Shown here one piece after another: positions 1 to 8,647 of a stretch of 64,000 nt of DNA. This stretch comes from an uncultured Pelagibacteraceae bacterium (lineage in GTDB: Bacteria; Pseudomonadota; Alphaproteobacteria; Pelagibacterales; Pelagibacteraceae). The notes under the pieces are model-generated. The model was not told where the DNA came from and made no database searches. It worked only from the letters and a program-made list of their open reading frames with translations. Position 1 is the stretch's first letter. Each line of letters starts with the position of its first letter. Where the stretch lies: positions 1 to 64,000 of the forward strand of contig CACPPK010000001.1 in the NCBI GenBank assembly GCA_902635845.1. Direction: 5' to 3'. Both the position numbers and the translations under genes were made by a program.

Positions 1-535
1 CCGTAACTGAAATTAGAGAGGTATCTTTTAAAGTTATTTGCCAAACATTGCTTAAATTTGGAATAGCTAGTCTTAACATTTGAGGTAGAATTATTTTATA
101 AAATTGGACAAATTTATTTACACCTAAAACCTTAGCAGCTTCAAACTGACCTTTGTCTATTGATTGTATTGCACCTCTAAAAACTTCAGTTGAATAAGCG
201 CCTGAAATAATTCCAATTGCCATAGATCCTGTAATGAATGCATTAATTTCGATATACTCATAATAACCAAATATGGATGCTACATACATGATTGCTCCAC
301 TTCCTCCAAAAAAGAAAAGATAAATAACTAAAAGTTCAGGCACACCACGAATAACTGTCGTATAAAAATTTCCAACTAAATTTAAAGATTTATATTTTGA
401 AAGTTTTAATGGAGTAAAAATTAAAGCAAAAACAAAACCAACCAGCATTGCTGTTATAGAAACAGCAATTGTCATTAAGGTTGCGTAAAATAACTCGTCA
501 CCCCAACCAGTTTTGCCAAATACGAGAAGTTCCAT
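1..535 (-). CDS. Polar amino-acid ABC transporter permease (partial, 3' end off the window)
   Basis: Translating the minus strand from the ATG at 535 gives about 178 codons of an inner-membrane permease of the HisM/GlnP type, open at the left edge. It contains hydrophobic segments and the conserved cytoplasmic loop (YSTEVFRGAIQSIDKGQFEAAK, split here as YSTEVFRGAI and QFEAAKVLG) that docks on the ATPase. It lies 45 bases downstream of the amino-acid binding-protein gene on the same strand, so the two form one importer. A perfect hairpin occupies the gap. The family is clear; the exact substrate cannot be read. Confidence 0.9.
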   Translation of the reverse strand, partial: MELLVFGKTGWGDELFYATLMTIAVSITAMLVGFVFALIFTPLKLSKYKSLNLVGNFYTTVIRGVPELLVIYLFFFGGSGAIMYVASIFGYYEYIEINAFITGSMAIGIISGAYSTEVFRGAIQSIDKGQFEAAKVLGVNKFVQFYKIILPQMLRLAIPNLSNVWQITLKDTSLISVT

Positions 536-542
536 ATAGATT

Positions 543-565
543 GGCGACTATATATTATAGTCGCC
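543..565 (-). promoter_or_regulatory. Hairpin between amino-acid binding-protein and permease genes
   Basis: A perfect 10-bp stem (GGCGACTATA / TATAGTCGCC) with a 3-base loop lies between the binding-protein stop and the permease start. On the transcribed strand it is not followed by a T run, so it looks more like a 3'-end stabiliser or partial attenuator than a full terminator. The same arrangement recurs at five other transporter operons in this window. Confidence 0.7.
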
Positions 566-580
566 TAATCTGAAATTGAA

Positions 581-1432
581 TTACATAGAAGCGTCGAAAC
601 CAAAATGCTTAATAGCAAGTTTGCTAATAATTCCTTGTTTTCTAGCTTTATTAATTGCTTTATTGAAGTCTTTTAAGATTTTAGCATCTCTTTTTCCAAT
701 AGCGCTGTCGCTAGCTTGTCTGATACCAACACCTACGCCATTACCAAATGCACCACCTGAAAAAGTTGGTCCAACTAATACAACTGGTTTACCTGATTTG
801 TCTGCATAATCTGTAAATGCTACTGCTGCAGCTAAAGCAACATCACATCTTCCAGAAGTTAGATCAAGGTTAACTTCATCTTGAGTTTTATAAGTTCTAA
901 CATTTACACTTCCAACATCACCTGACTCTAAAAAATTTTGGTGGATAGTTCCTGTTTGAGTACAAACAGTTTTGCCAGCAAGTGCTCCTGTCAAAGTTTT
1001 GAGAGCTTTCTTAACATCAGATCCACCTAATGATAAATTAATACCTTCTGGTGTATCCATACCCTCTAAGCTTGAACCTTTCATTACTGCAAGAGAAGCA
1101 ACTTCATCAGCATAACCTTGAGAAAAAGTAATTGTTTTTTGTCTTTCAGCAGTAATAGACATTCCGGCCATGATTGCATCAAATTTTCTCATTACTAGAG
1201 CTGGAATCATTCCATCCCAATCTTGCTCAACAATTGTACACTCATATTTCATGATCGCACAAAGCTCATTAGCAAGCTCAACCTCAAAACCGATTAGATT
1301 ACCTGAAGCATCTTTTGAATTCCATGGAGGGTAAGCACCCTCAGTTCCAATTTTTATTTTTTCAGCAGAAACATTTCCAATGATAAATAAAGAGGCAAGA
1401 ACTGTTAAAATAGTTTTTTTGAATATATTCAT
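581..1432 (-). CDS. Periplasmic amino-acid-binding protein (Lys/Arg/Orn/His type)
   Basis: This 283-residue protein is a family 3 solute-binding protein. It has a typical signal peptide (MNIFKKTILTVLASLF, cleavage near NVSA-EK). The opening motif IGTEGAYPPWN, the segment LIGFEVELANELC and the segment WDGMIPALVMRKFDAIMAGM are hallmarks of the ArgT/HisJ group. The protein would capture basic amino acids or opines in the periplasm for the permease encoded next door. A good ribosome site (AAGGAG) precedes the ATG. It lies 59 bases after the polyamine-enzyme gene on the same strand, so a polyamine precursor such as arginine or ornithine is a reasonable but unproven substrate. Confidence 0.9.
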   Translation of the reverse strand: MNIFKKTILTVLASLFIIGNVSAEKIKIGTEGAYPPWNSKDASGNLIGFEVELANELCAIMKYECTIVEQDWDGMIPALVMRKFDAIMAGMSITAERQKTITFSQGYADEVASLAVMKGSSLEGMDTPEGINLSLGGSDVKKALKTLTGALAGKTVCTQTGTIHQNFLESGDVGSVNVRTYKTQDEVNLDLTSGRCDVALAAAVAFTDYADKSGKPVVLVGPTFSGGAFGNGVGVGIRQASDSAIGKRDAKILKDFNKAINKARKQGIISKLAIKHFGFDASM

Positions 1433-1491
1433 TATTTTCTCCTTTAATAAGGAATAATTATTTCACAAATTTAAAAAAGAAAAAAGAAAAA

Positions 1492-2532
1492 TTAATGATT
1501 TATTGAGGAAGAAAAATTCCAAGAACAATCAAAACTAGGTATATAAACTCTTGATAATTTTGCATTACCAAAGTTTTTGTTAAAAACATTTAACCAATTT
1601 TCAACCTGCTGTGGTTTTTTATCCTGACTTCCTACTTGAGCTGTAATAACTCCCTTTGGTTTTAATATTCTTACAAGTGAGTCCATATTTTTAGCAGCTA
1701 AATCTATACAAAATTGATCATCATTAAGATCTACAAAAATATGATCATAAGTATCATCACTTGCTGATTTAATACTTTCAAATGCATCGCCCCAAACACA
1801 TTTTACTGAATTCTTCTCAGTTGATTTTTTTCCAATATCTCCTAAATGCTTGTTACAAACATCGACTACTTCTGGATCTAGCTCATACCAATCTATAAAA
1901 TTAAAATTTTTTGAAATGCATTCTCTTGCCACACCGCCATCTCCACCACCAATAATAGCAGCTCTTTCTTTATCATTATTTAAATCTAAACCAGAACCAA
2001 CAAAAGTTGAGCTGTACAAATGTTCATCTATCGAAGCAACCTGAATTTCACCATCTATAAATAAAGATTTTCCAAATTGCTCTAAATCTAAAATTTCAAT
2101 GTGCTGACCAACTTTAGATTTAAAATCTTCTAAAACATCATTCACTACATATGATTTTTGTAAACCTGGTGAGCTATAAATGTCATGGTAAAGGGATTTT
2201 GTGTCTCTATTAAATTCTTTTTTTACTATTCTTTTATGCTCAAACTCTTTTTTTATAATATCTATTGCGACTGATGGACTTACTTTTCCACATGTAAAGA
2301 AATCAAAACTTATAATACCTTTTTCTGGAAATGTATGAAAACTAATATGGCTTTCTGCTAATAACGCTAATATTGTAAAACCTTGTGGTTCAAATTTATA
2401 TTTTGAAATTTTTAAAATTGTTACCTTTGCAGCTTTTGCAATATCATAAATAACTCTTTCGAAAACTGAAGGATCATACTCTTTTATAGTTCCAATTATA
2501 TCTAGAGTTATATGTTCACCAACTTTAGTCAA
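1492..2532 (-). CDS. Fused S-adenosylmethionine decarboxylase / spermidine synthase-like protein
   Basis: The 346-residue protein joins two enzymes of spermidine synthesis. Residues 1-115 are a class 1b SpeD: the self-cleavage motif LLAESHISFHTFPE is present, with Ser61 as the predicted pyruvoyl residue. Residues from about 125 form an aminopropyltransferase (SpeE-like) domain with the SAM-type loop IIGGGDGGVARE and the acidic WYELDPEVV strand. The usual SpeE acceptor-site motifs are changed: YHE reads YSS, and the catalytic D-S/T-x-D-P reads VDLNDDQ. The domain could therefore use another amine or have altered activity. The product MTA would be recycled by the mtnP/mtnA/aldolase genes nearby. 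The gene starts 4 bases after the aldolase gene, in one operon. Confidence 0.88.
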   Translation of the reverse strand: MTKVGEHITLDIIGTIKEYDPSVFERVIYDIAKAAKVTILKISKYKFEPQGFTILALLAESHISFHTFPEKGIISFDFFTCGKVSPSVAIDIIKKEFEHKRIVKKEFNRDTKSLYHDIYSSPGLQKSYVVNDVLEDFKSKVGQHIEILDLEQFGKSLFIDGEIQVASIDEHLYSSTFVGSGLDLNNDKERAAIIGGGDGGVARECISKNFNFIDWYELDPEVVDVCNKHLGDIGKKSTEKNSVKCVWGDAFESIKSASDDTYDHIFVDLNDDQFCIDLAAKNMDSLVRILKPKGVITAQVGSQDKKPQQVENWLNVFNKNFGNAKLSRVYIPSFDCSWNFSSSINH

Positions 2533-2536
2533 TTTT

Positions 2537-3196
2537 TTATACCTTTTTATATCCTCTTACTTTTTCTAAGATTTTTTGCATTTCCGCAAAAGTAAGATTC
2601 TGTGGTTGACCAAGTTTTAGTGCAAGAAAGTATTGATGGCAAATATTTTCTACTTCTTGTGCAAGTTCAAAAGCTTTGCTTAAAGACTCAGCAAATGCAA
2701 TCTGACCGTGATTTGCCATAAGACATGCTTTTCTATTTTCTAAAGCTTTTATTAAGTTCATAGACAATTCCTTTGTTCCAAAAGTTGCATACTCTGCGCA
2801 TCTGATATCTTCTCCTCCCATTAATGCTATCATGTAGTGAAAGGGTGGTATCGATTTCCTGTGAGTTGAAATGGCTGTAGCATGAGCAGAATGGGCATGA
2901 ACTATAGCTTTTGCCTCTCTTTTGTTTTTATAAATGTCCTGATGAAATCTCCATTCAGAAGATGGGTTTAATCCTGAATTAAAAATTTTTAAAAAATCAT
3001 ATTCTTTCTCATTTGATAAAAACACTATATCCTCTTCTTTTAAATCCTCATATTTTATTCCTGATGGGGTAATATAAAATCCATCTTCACCGTCAATTTG
3101 GGTTCTAACAGAAATATTCCCTGATCTAAGTGGAGATAAGTTAGTACTATTCAGCTTTTTTGAAAATTCAATTACTTCTAACTTTTCATTTTTCAT
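2537..3196 (-). CDS. Class II (fuculose-phosphate type) aldolase, candidate methylthioribulose-1-P aldolase
   Basis: This 219-residue protein belongs to the class II aldolase/adducin family. The zinc-site residues line up as Glu81, His100, His102 and His163, with the same spacing as the E/H/H/H set of L-fuculose-1-phosphate aldolase. Motifs seen are RSGNIS, TPSG, VHAHSAHA and ANHGQ. Family members include MtnB dehydratases and aldolases that split methylthioribulose-1-phosphate into dihydroxyacetone phosphate and methylthioacetaldehyde. Because mtnP and mtnA are close by and no mtnC/mtnD/mtnE is seen, the aldolase role is favoured. It is the first gene of an operon with the SpeD-SpeE fusion, 4 bases away. 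Confidence 0.75.
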   Translation of the reverse strand: MKNEKLEVIEFSKKLNSTNLSPLRSGNISVRTQIDGEDGFYITPSGIKYEDLKEEDIVFLSNEKEYDFLKIFNSGLNPSSEWRFHQDIYKNKREAKAIVHAHSAHATAISTHRKSIPPFHYMIALMGGEDIRCAEYATFGTKELSMNLIKALENRKACLMANHGQIAFAESLSKAFELAQEVENICHQYFLALKLGQPQNLTFAEMQKILEKVRGYKKV

Positions 3197-3252
3197 ATAA
3201 ATATTACTTGATTTTATAGCTGATAAATAACAAACTATATAAAAAATAAAAC

Positions 3253-4615
3253 ATGTCAGATACTATTAAATATTTTCTTGAAGAAAGCAAAATGCCAAAA
3301 ACTTGGTACAATATTGCTGCAGATTTACCCAAACCTATGGAGCCTCCACTTCATCCAGGTACTTTAAAACCAATTGGGCCAGATGATCTAGCTCCTCTGT
3401 TTCCAATGGCTTTGATAGGACAAGAAGTTTCTCAAGATAGAGAAATAGAAATACCAGAGCCTGTGCGAGAAATTTATAAAAAATGGAGACCATCACCATT
3501 ATATAGAGCTAGAGCATTAGAAAAACATTTAGATACACCTGCAAAAATTTATTATAAATATGAAGGTGTAAGTCCTTCAGGTAGTCACAAACCAAATACA
3601 GCGGTCGCTCAAGCATTTTATAATAAAGAAGAAGGAACGAAAAAAATAACTACGGAAACAGGCGCGGGACAATGGGGAACTTCCCTAGCATTTGCATGTA
3701 AATTGTTTGGAATTGAATTAGATGTTTACATGGTAAAAGTTAGTTTTGAACAAAAGCCATACCGAAAACTTGTAATGCAAACTTATGGTGCTAGATGTGT
3801 AGCTAGTCCATCTAATGAAACAGATAGTGGGAAAGCCATTTTAGCAAAAGATCCAAATAATACGGGAAGTTTAGGTATAGCAATCTCAGAAGCAGTAGAA
3901 ATGGCTGCAAAAAATCCAGATACAAAATATGCATTAGGAAGTGTTTTAAATCACGTATTAATGCATCAAACTATTGTAGGTAATGAGGCGATACTTCAAA
4001 TGGAAATGGCAGATGATTATCCAGATATTTTAGTTGGTTGCACAGGTGGTGGAAGTAATTTTTCAGGATTAGCTAATCCTTTTTTTAGGAAAAAATTTTA
4101 GAGAGGGAAAAAAAACAAGAGTTATCGCATGTGAACCTAAGTCATGCCCTACATTAACTGAGGGGAAATATGTATATGATTTTGGTGATACTGGTAAATT
4201 AACACCTTTAGTAAAAATGCATACACTTGGGTCACAATTTATTCCTCCAGCTACTCATTCAGGAGGTTTAAGATATCATGGAATGGCTCCGTTAGTTAGT
4301 CACCTAAAGGAAATTAATGCTCTAGAAGCAAAAGCATATGGCCAAAAAGAATGTTTTGAAGCTGGAGTAAATTTTGCAAGAACAGAAGGTATAGTTCCGG
4401 CACCTGAAGCGACACATGCTGTTAGGGGTGCTATTGATGCTGCTTTAGAGTGTAAAAAAAATGGAGAGTCTAAAACAATATTATTCAATTTATGTGGTCA
4501 TGGTCATTTTGACATGAAAGCATATGGAGATTACTTCGAAGGAAGCTTAGCGGAAGATAAGTTTGATAAAGGAAGTATGGATAAAGCTTTAGAAGATCTT
4601 CCAAAAATTGCTTAA
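3253..4615 (+). pseudogene. trpB: Tryptophan synthase beta chain, TrpB2 type, interrupted by a one-base frameshift
   Basis: Two adjacent reading frames encode one PLP enzyme of about 453 residues. The first (3253-4101) carries the PLP lysine in SGSHKPNTA (Lys113), the ETGAGQWG loop and the phosphate-binding GCTGGGSNF. The second runs in the next frame from about 4087 and includes [17 protein letters not shown] and HTLGSQFIPP, ending at 4615. Removing one T from the run of seven at 4080-4086 restores a continuous protein (...[11 protein letters not shown]...). TrpB2 enzymes make tryptophan from indole and serine and need not partner TrpA. The break may be a sequencing or assembly error in a homopolymer, a real mutation, or slippage. 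No trp genes flank it. Confidence 0.85.
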
Positions 4616-4623
4616 TTTAAAAA

Positions 4624-5727
4624 TTGAGTCTCATTAAACCATTCAGCGGTATAAGGCCAAAAAAAAAATTTGCAAAAAAAGTTACTTCTCCAAACTTAAC
4701 TTATATTAATAATTACAAACTAAATAAAAAATTAAATTTTCTTAATTTATTAAATACTTCTAACATCAATAAATCAAAAAAAATGCTAAAAAGTCTTAAT
4801 GATAAAGGTATTATTAAACAAGATCGATCAAATCATTTCTATTTATATCGAATTACGTACAGTAAAAAAAAATTACTAGGGATAGTTGGAAAAATAAATT
4901 TAGACAATTATGATGACAAAAAAATATTAGGTCATGAAGAAACCTTTGTGGAAAGGATTAAAAAAAGAAAAGAGCAATTATTAAAATTTAATAGTCAAAT
5001 AAGCCCTATATATACTGCATATAGGTCTAACCGAAATTCTATAAAGAAATTAAATAATATTTTTAAATATAAACCAGATTACAATTTTAAATCTGAGGAT
5101 AAATGTAGGCACGAACTTTGGGTTGTTAAAAAAGCAAATATAGAAAAATTACTCAAAAATTATCTTAAAAATATTAAAAAAATATACATATGTGATGGAC
5201 ACCATCGGATACAGGCTATGTTAAAAAGTAAAAAAAAAATAGCTCCCATGGTAATTGCTTTCCCCCATAATCAGGTAAATATATTAGATTATAATAGAGT
5301 TATTAAAACTAGCTTAAAGTTTGAAAAAATTAAAAAAATAATTTCAAAAAACTTTATTATAGAAATTTCCAAAAAGGATAAGCAACCCAAACAAAATCAG
5401 ATTGAAATGTATGCAAATAAAAAATGGTATTTGATTAAACCTTTTAAGAAATCAAAAGAATTAGATGTAACGATATTGAGAAAATTTATATTAAATAAAA
5501 TCCTGAAAAACAAAAAAAATGTTAAATTCGTATCAGGTTTTAAAGGAAAAAAAGTTTTAGAAAATTTTATAAATACTAAAAATTACGATTTAGCATTTAG
5601 GTTATATCCTACAAATATTTCACAAGTTTTATCTTTTGCAGAAAGCAAAAAATATATGCCCCAAAAGTCTACTTGGTTTCACCCAAAACCACTTGATGGA
5701 TTAATTTCATCAAAAATTACTTCTTAA
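4624..5727 (+). CDS. DUF1015 family protein
   Basis: The 367-residue basic, lysine-rich protein matches the DUF1015 pattern. It opens with IKPFSGIRPKKKFAKKVTSP and has the diagnostic CDGHHRIQAM segment (DGHHR at 191-195). DUF1015 proteins are cytoplasmic and have no firmly assigned reaction. The DGHHR segment recalls ParB/sulfiredoxin-type nucleotide folds, but that is inference. The start used is TTG at 4624, 8 bases after the trpB stop, because the conserved N-terminus begins there and no ATG fits. Its 3' end overlaps the convergent mtnA by 11 bases. Confidence 0.8.
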   Translation: MSLIKPFSGIRPKKKFAKKVTSPNLTYINNYKLNKKLNFLNLLNTSNINKSKKMLKSLNDKGIIKQDRSNHFYLYRITYSKKKLLGIVGKINLDNYDDKKILGHEETFVERIKKRKEQLLKFNSQISPIYTAYRSNRNSIKKLNNIFKYKPDYNFKSEDKCRHELWVVKKANIEKLLKNYLKNIKKIYICDGHHRIQAMLKSKKKIAPMVIAFPHNQVNILDYNRVIKTSLKFEKIKKIISKNFIIEISKKDKQPKQNQIEMYANKKWYLIKPFKKSKELDVTILRKFILNKILKNKKNVKFVSGFKGKKVLENFINTKNYDLAFRLYPTNISQVLSFAESKKYMPQKSTWFHPKPLDGLISSKITS

Positions 5728-6796
5728 ATAATTGTTTTAAACCAGAAAATGAAGCTTCTGAAATTCCTCTTTCAGTAATAAAACCTGTTACGTATTTTGC
5801 AGGTGTAACATCAAAGGCTAAGTTCATTGCCTTACTTTTGTTAGGATATATCAGAACTCTTTTAATTTGATTGTTCTCATCAATACCCTCAACATGAGAT
5901 AATTCATCTGAATTTCTTTCTTCTATTGGAATATCTTTTGCATCTTTAGTGTCCCAGTCAATAGTTGAACTTGGAAGAGCTACATAAAAAGGAACATTAT
6001 TATCATTTGCAGCTAATGCTTTAAGATAAGTTCCAATTTTATTACAAACGTCTCCATTGGATAAAGTCCTATCAGTTCCTACAATGCACATATCAACCTC
6101 TCCTCTCTGCATTAAAATACCGCCTGTATTATCAGCAATAATAGTATTGCTAATTTCTTCTTCATTTAATTCATATGAGGTTAAATTAGCACCTTGGTTT
6201 CTTGGTCTTGTTTCATCTACCCATACATGAACTGGTATACCTTTTTTGTGTGCATGGTAAATTGGTGATGTAGCAGTACCCCAATTAATTGTTGCTAACC
6301 AACCAGCATTACAATGTGTTAATATATTTACAGTATCTTTCTTTTTATTATAAATTTCTTCAATTATTTTTAATCCATTAATACCAATTTTTTCACAAAA
6401 CTTTTCATCTTCATCGCATATTTCTTTTGCTTCATTCAGGGCAATGCTTAATATTTGATTACTATTAATTCCTGATAATTTTTTCATCATACGATCTACA
6501 GCCCATTTTAAATTAATGGCAGTAGGTCTTGATTGGATTAAATATTCTGAGCTTTTTTTAATAAAATTAGAATCATTTTTTTCCATAATAGCTAAAACAA
6601 TACCGTAAGCAGCGGTTCCACCTATTAATGGCGCTCCTCTAACCTCCATAATTTTGATGGAATTGATTGCATCTTTTACAGTTTTGAGATCTTTAATTAT
6701 AAATTGATGTGGAAGTTTTGTTTGATCAATAATTTTAACAGTTTGACTTTTCTCATCAAACCAAATTGTTCGATATTCTTTTCCTTCTATTTTCAT
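5717..6796 (-). CDS. mtnA: Methylthioribose-1-phosphate isomerase
   Basis: This 359-residue protein is a full-length MtnA (eIF2B-like fold). It shows RGAPLIGGTAAYG (53-65), the catalytic cysteine in LTHCNAGW (Cys162), DETRPRNQGANLTSYEL, and the catalytic aspartate in VGTDRTLSNGDV (Asp242). It converts methylthioribose-1-phosphate to methylthioribulose-1-phosphate in the cytoplasm. Its start overlaps the preceding hydrolase gene by 4 bases (ATGA), and that gene likewise overlaps mtnP, so the three are one translationally coupled operon. The product would feed the class II aldolase at 2537-3196. Confidence 0.95.
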   Translation of the reverse strand: MKIEGKEYRTIWFDEKSQTVKIIDQTKLPHQFIIKDLKTVKDAINSIKIMEVRGAPLIGGTAAYGIVLAIMEKNDSNFIKKSSEYLIQSRPTAINLKWAVDRMMKKLSGINSNQILSIALNEAKEICDEDEKFCEKIGINGLKIIEEIYNKKKDTVNILTHCNAGWLATINWGTATSPIYHAHKKGIPVHVWVDETRPRNQGANLTSYELNEEEISNTIIADNTGGILMQRGEVDMCIVGTDRTLSNGDVCNKIGTYLKALAANDNNVPFYVALPSSTIDWDTKDAKDIPIEERNSDELSHVEGIDENNQIKRVLIYPNKSKAMNLAFDVTPAKYVTGFITERGISEASFSGLKQLFKK

Positions 6797-7734
6797 TTCA
6801 ATCTTGATGCGATATAATCTAATATTGTTGGATTATAATATTGAAAACAAAGTCCAACATCCATATCATGACCTTTTTTTACTGGTTCCTCCCAGTCATC
6901 TCCTTTTCTCTTACAGCTCTTTCCATTAATTTTATAATTTTCTGAAATTACTATTCTTTTCATCCCAGGAATTTCTTCTAACCAATCAGATAATAATCCT
7001 TCATATTTATCCTTTGGGTGTGTGAAGGCTAATATAGGAACTTTTAAATTATTTTTAATTTCGTCATTCATCTTTTGTCGCAAATCATGGGGTCCTTGAT
7101 ATTTTTTTCTAAATTTAGCCATTGCTTTTTCTACACCATTTTTTTTTACTTTATATTTAGAAGATAATTTTCCAAAACATGCTTGCATATAAGATATGCC
7201 TCCACCCGCCTTATCTGGGTACCTAGACATAAACAATAACGTGGTTAAACCGCCACAAGAATGTCCAGTAACAAAAACTTGTTTTCTTGGTACTCCCGCA
7301 TCTACAAATTTTTCAATTAATTCTAAATTTAATTCTACTCTTTTATCCAATATATGCTTACCCTCATAAATTTTTGGTACAGGCTTTAACCACCACCAAT
7401 CCTTTTTTTTAGACATATTTTTAGACATATCTCCTCTAAGATGAGTTGAGCATAAATTATAAACCATTATTTTTTTTCCATTAACCTCTTGGTCTATCAA
7501 AGATGCATGATTTCTTAACATTGATACCCATGTACAATTTATTGCGATATCATTTTCGTCTTGTCCGTGATTATAAATTAAAATAATTTTATTTTTAGGA
7601 TCCTTAATTTCAAAATTCTTAATCAATCTAACCTCTTTATTAATAAATCCGCTTTCATTAATCTTATCGTAAGGTCCTGCATAAGCTAGAGTTGAAAATA
7701 ATATAAAAGTAAAAATTAATAATATTTTTCTCAT
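6793..7734 (-). CDS. Exported alpha/beta-hydrolase-like protein
   Basis: The 313-residue protein has an N-terminal signal peptide (MRKILLIFTFILFSTLAYA) and an alpha/beta-hydrolase nucleophile elbow, VFVTGHSCGGLTT, with the serine of G-H-S-C-G as nucleophile. An oxyanion-type segment, IILIYNHGQDEND, precedes it. Candidate acid and histidine residues lie toward the C-terminus (KGHDMDVG). The fold is well supported, the substrate unknown. It overlaps mtnP and mtnA by 4 bases on each side, an odd place for a secreted enzyme because those neighbours are cytoplasmic. Confidence 0.75.
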   Translation of the reverse strand: MRKILLIFTFILFSTLAYAGPYDKINESGFINKEVRLIKNFEIKDPKNKIILIYNHGQDENDIAINCTWVSMLRNHASLIDQEVNGKKIMVYNLCSTHLRGDMSKNMSKKKDWWWLKPVPKIYEGKHILDKRVELNLELIEKFVDAGVPRKQVFVTGHSCGGLTTLLFMSRYPDKAGGGISYMQACFGKLSSKYKVKKNGVEKAMAKFRKKYQGPHDLRQKMNDEIKNNLKVPILAFTHPKDKYEGLLSDWLEEIPGMKRIVISENYKINGKSCKRKGDDWEEPVKKGHDMDVGLCFQYYNPTILDYIASRLK

Positions 7735-8606
7735 TTTTTTAAAAGTACCCTTCCTGCTACTGTTTTAAGTTTATCTTTTGTTTTTTGTGTTCTTTTTTCT
7801 GGGGCTGTAATTATAGCTAAATCCAAACAATTATTTGTAGGATCTTTTGGATCAATATGATTTTCAAAATTCTCAATTAAATTTTTAATCATATTTTTTG
7901 CTTTTGCAGCATTTCCTAAAAGAACTTTGATAACTTGCTGAACGTCAACGTTTTCATGATCTGGATGCCAACAATCATAATCAGTTACCATTGAAACTGA
8001 AGCGTATCTAATTTCGGCTTCTCTTGCTAATTTTGCTTCTGGCATATTAGTCATTCCAATTACATCTGCTTTCCAAGATCTATATAAATTAGATTCTGCT
8101 AATGTTGAAAACTGTGGCCCTTCCATAACAACATAGGTTCCATTTCTTTGATAATCTATATTTGATTTTTTTATTGCTTCTTCGCAAGCATTCATTAATC
8201 CGTTAGAGGTTGGGTGAGCCATCGATACATGAGCTACAATTTCATCATCAAAAAAAGTTTTTATTCTTGCAAATGTTCTATCTATAAATTGATCAACAAT
8301 AACAAATTTACCTGGTGGCAATTCTTCTTTTAAAGAACCCACGGCAGAAACAGAAACTATATCTGTTACACCAAGCTGTTTGAGTGCATCTATATTTGCT
8401 CTAAAGTTAATATTCGATGGAGACACAAAATGGCCCCTTCCATGTCTTGGTAAAAAATAAACTTCTTTATTATTATAGTTTGTTTTTAAAATTTGATCTG
8501 AAGGTTTTCCCCATGGTGTCTTTAAGTCAAGTAATTCCCTATCTTTAAACTCCTCTACATCGTATAGACCACTTCCTCCTATTATTGCTAATTTATTTGT
8601 TGTCAT
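7731..8606 (-). CDS. mtnP: S-methyl-5'-thioadenosine phosphorylase
   Basis: The 291-residue protein is a purine nucleoside phosphorylase family member of the MTAP type. It has IIGGSGLYD (9-16), the phosphate-binding RHGRGH (54-59), VSAVGSL, MTNMPEAKLARE, and the base-binding VTDYDCWH. It splits methylthioadenosine with phosphate into adenine and methylthioribose-1-phosphate. Adenine can be rescued by apt, transcribed divergently 41 bases away, and the sugar phosphate by mtnA in the same operon. Length and motifs are complete, so function is likely intact. Confidence 0.95.
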   Translation of the reverse strand: MTTNKLAIIGGSGLYDVEEFKDRELLDLKTPWGKPSDQILKTNYNNKEVYFLPRHGRGHFVSPSNINFRANIDALKQLGVTDIVSVSAVGSLKEELPPGKFVIVDQFIDRTFARIKTFFDDEIVAHVSMAHPTSNGLMNACEEAIKKSNIDYQRNGTYVVMEGPQFSTLAESNLYRSWKADVIGMTNMPEAKLAREAEIRYASVSMVTDYDCWHPDHENVDVQQVIKVLLGNAAKAKNMIKNLIENFENHIDPKDPTNNCLDLAIITAPEKRTQKTKDKLKTVAGRVLLKK

Positions 8607-8647
8607 AATTTATAAATTATTTATTTATACTTTTATATTTAACTATT

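Noticed and set aside
581-809. Plus-strand frames of 60-80 codons inside the amino-acid binding-protein gene and similar antisense frames throughout the window
   Set aside because: They lie wholly inside well-supported genes on the other strand, have no ribosome sites or domains, and their composition follows from the real frame.
4080-4101. Programmed ribosomal frameshift in trpB2
   Set aside because: The T7 run is slippery, but there is no downstream structure or known TrpB precedent; an error or simple mutation explains it more easily.
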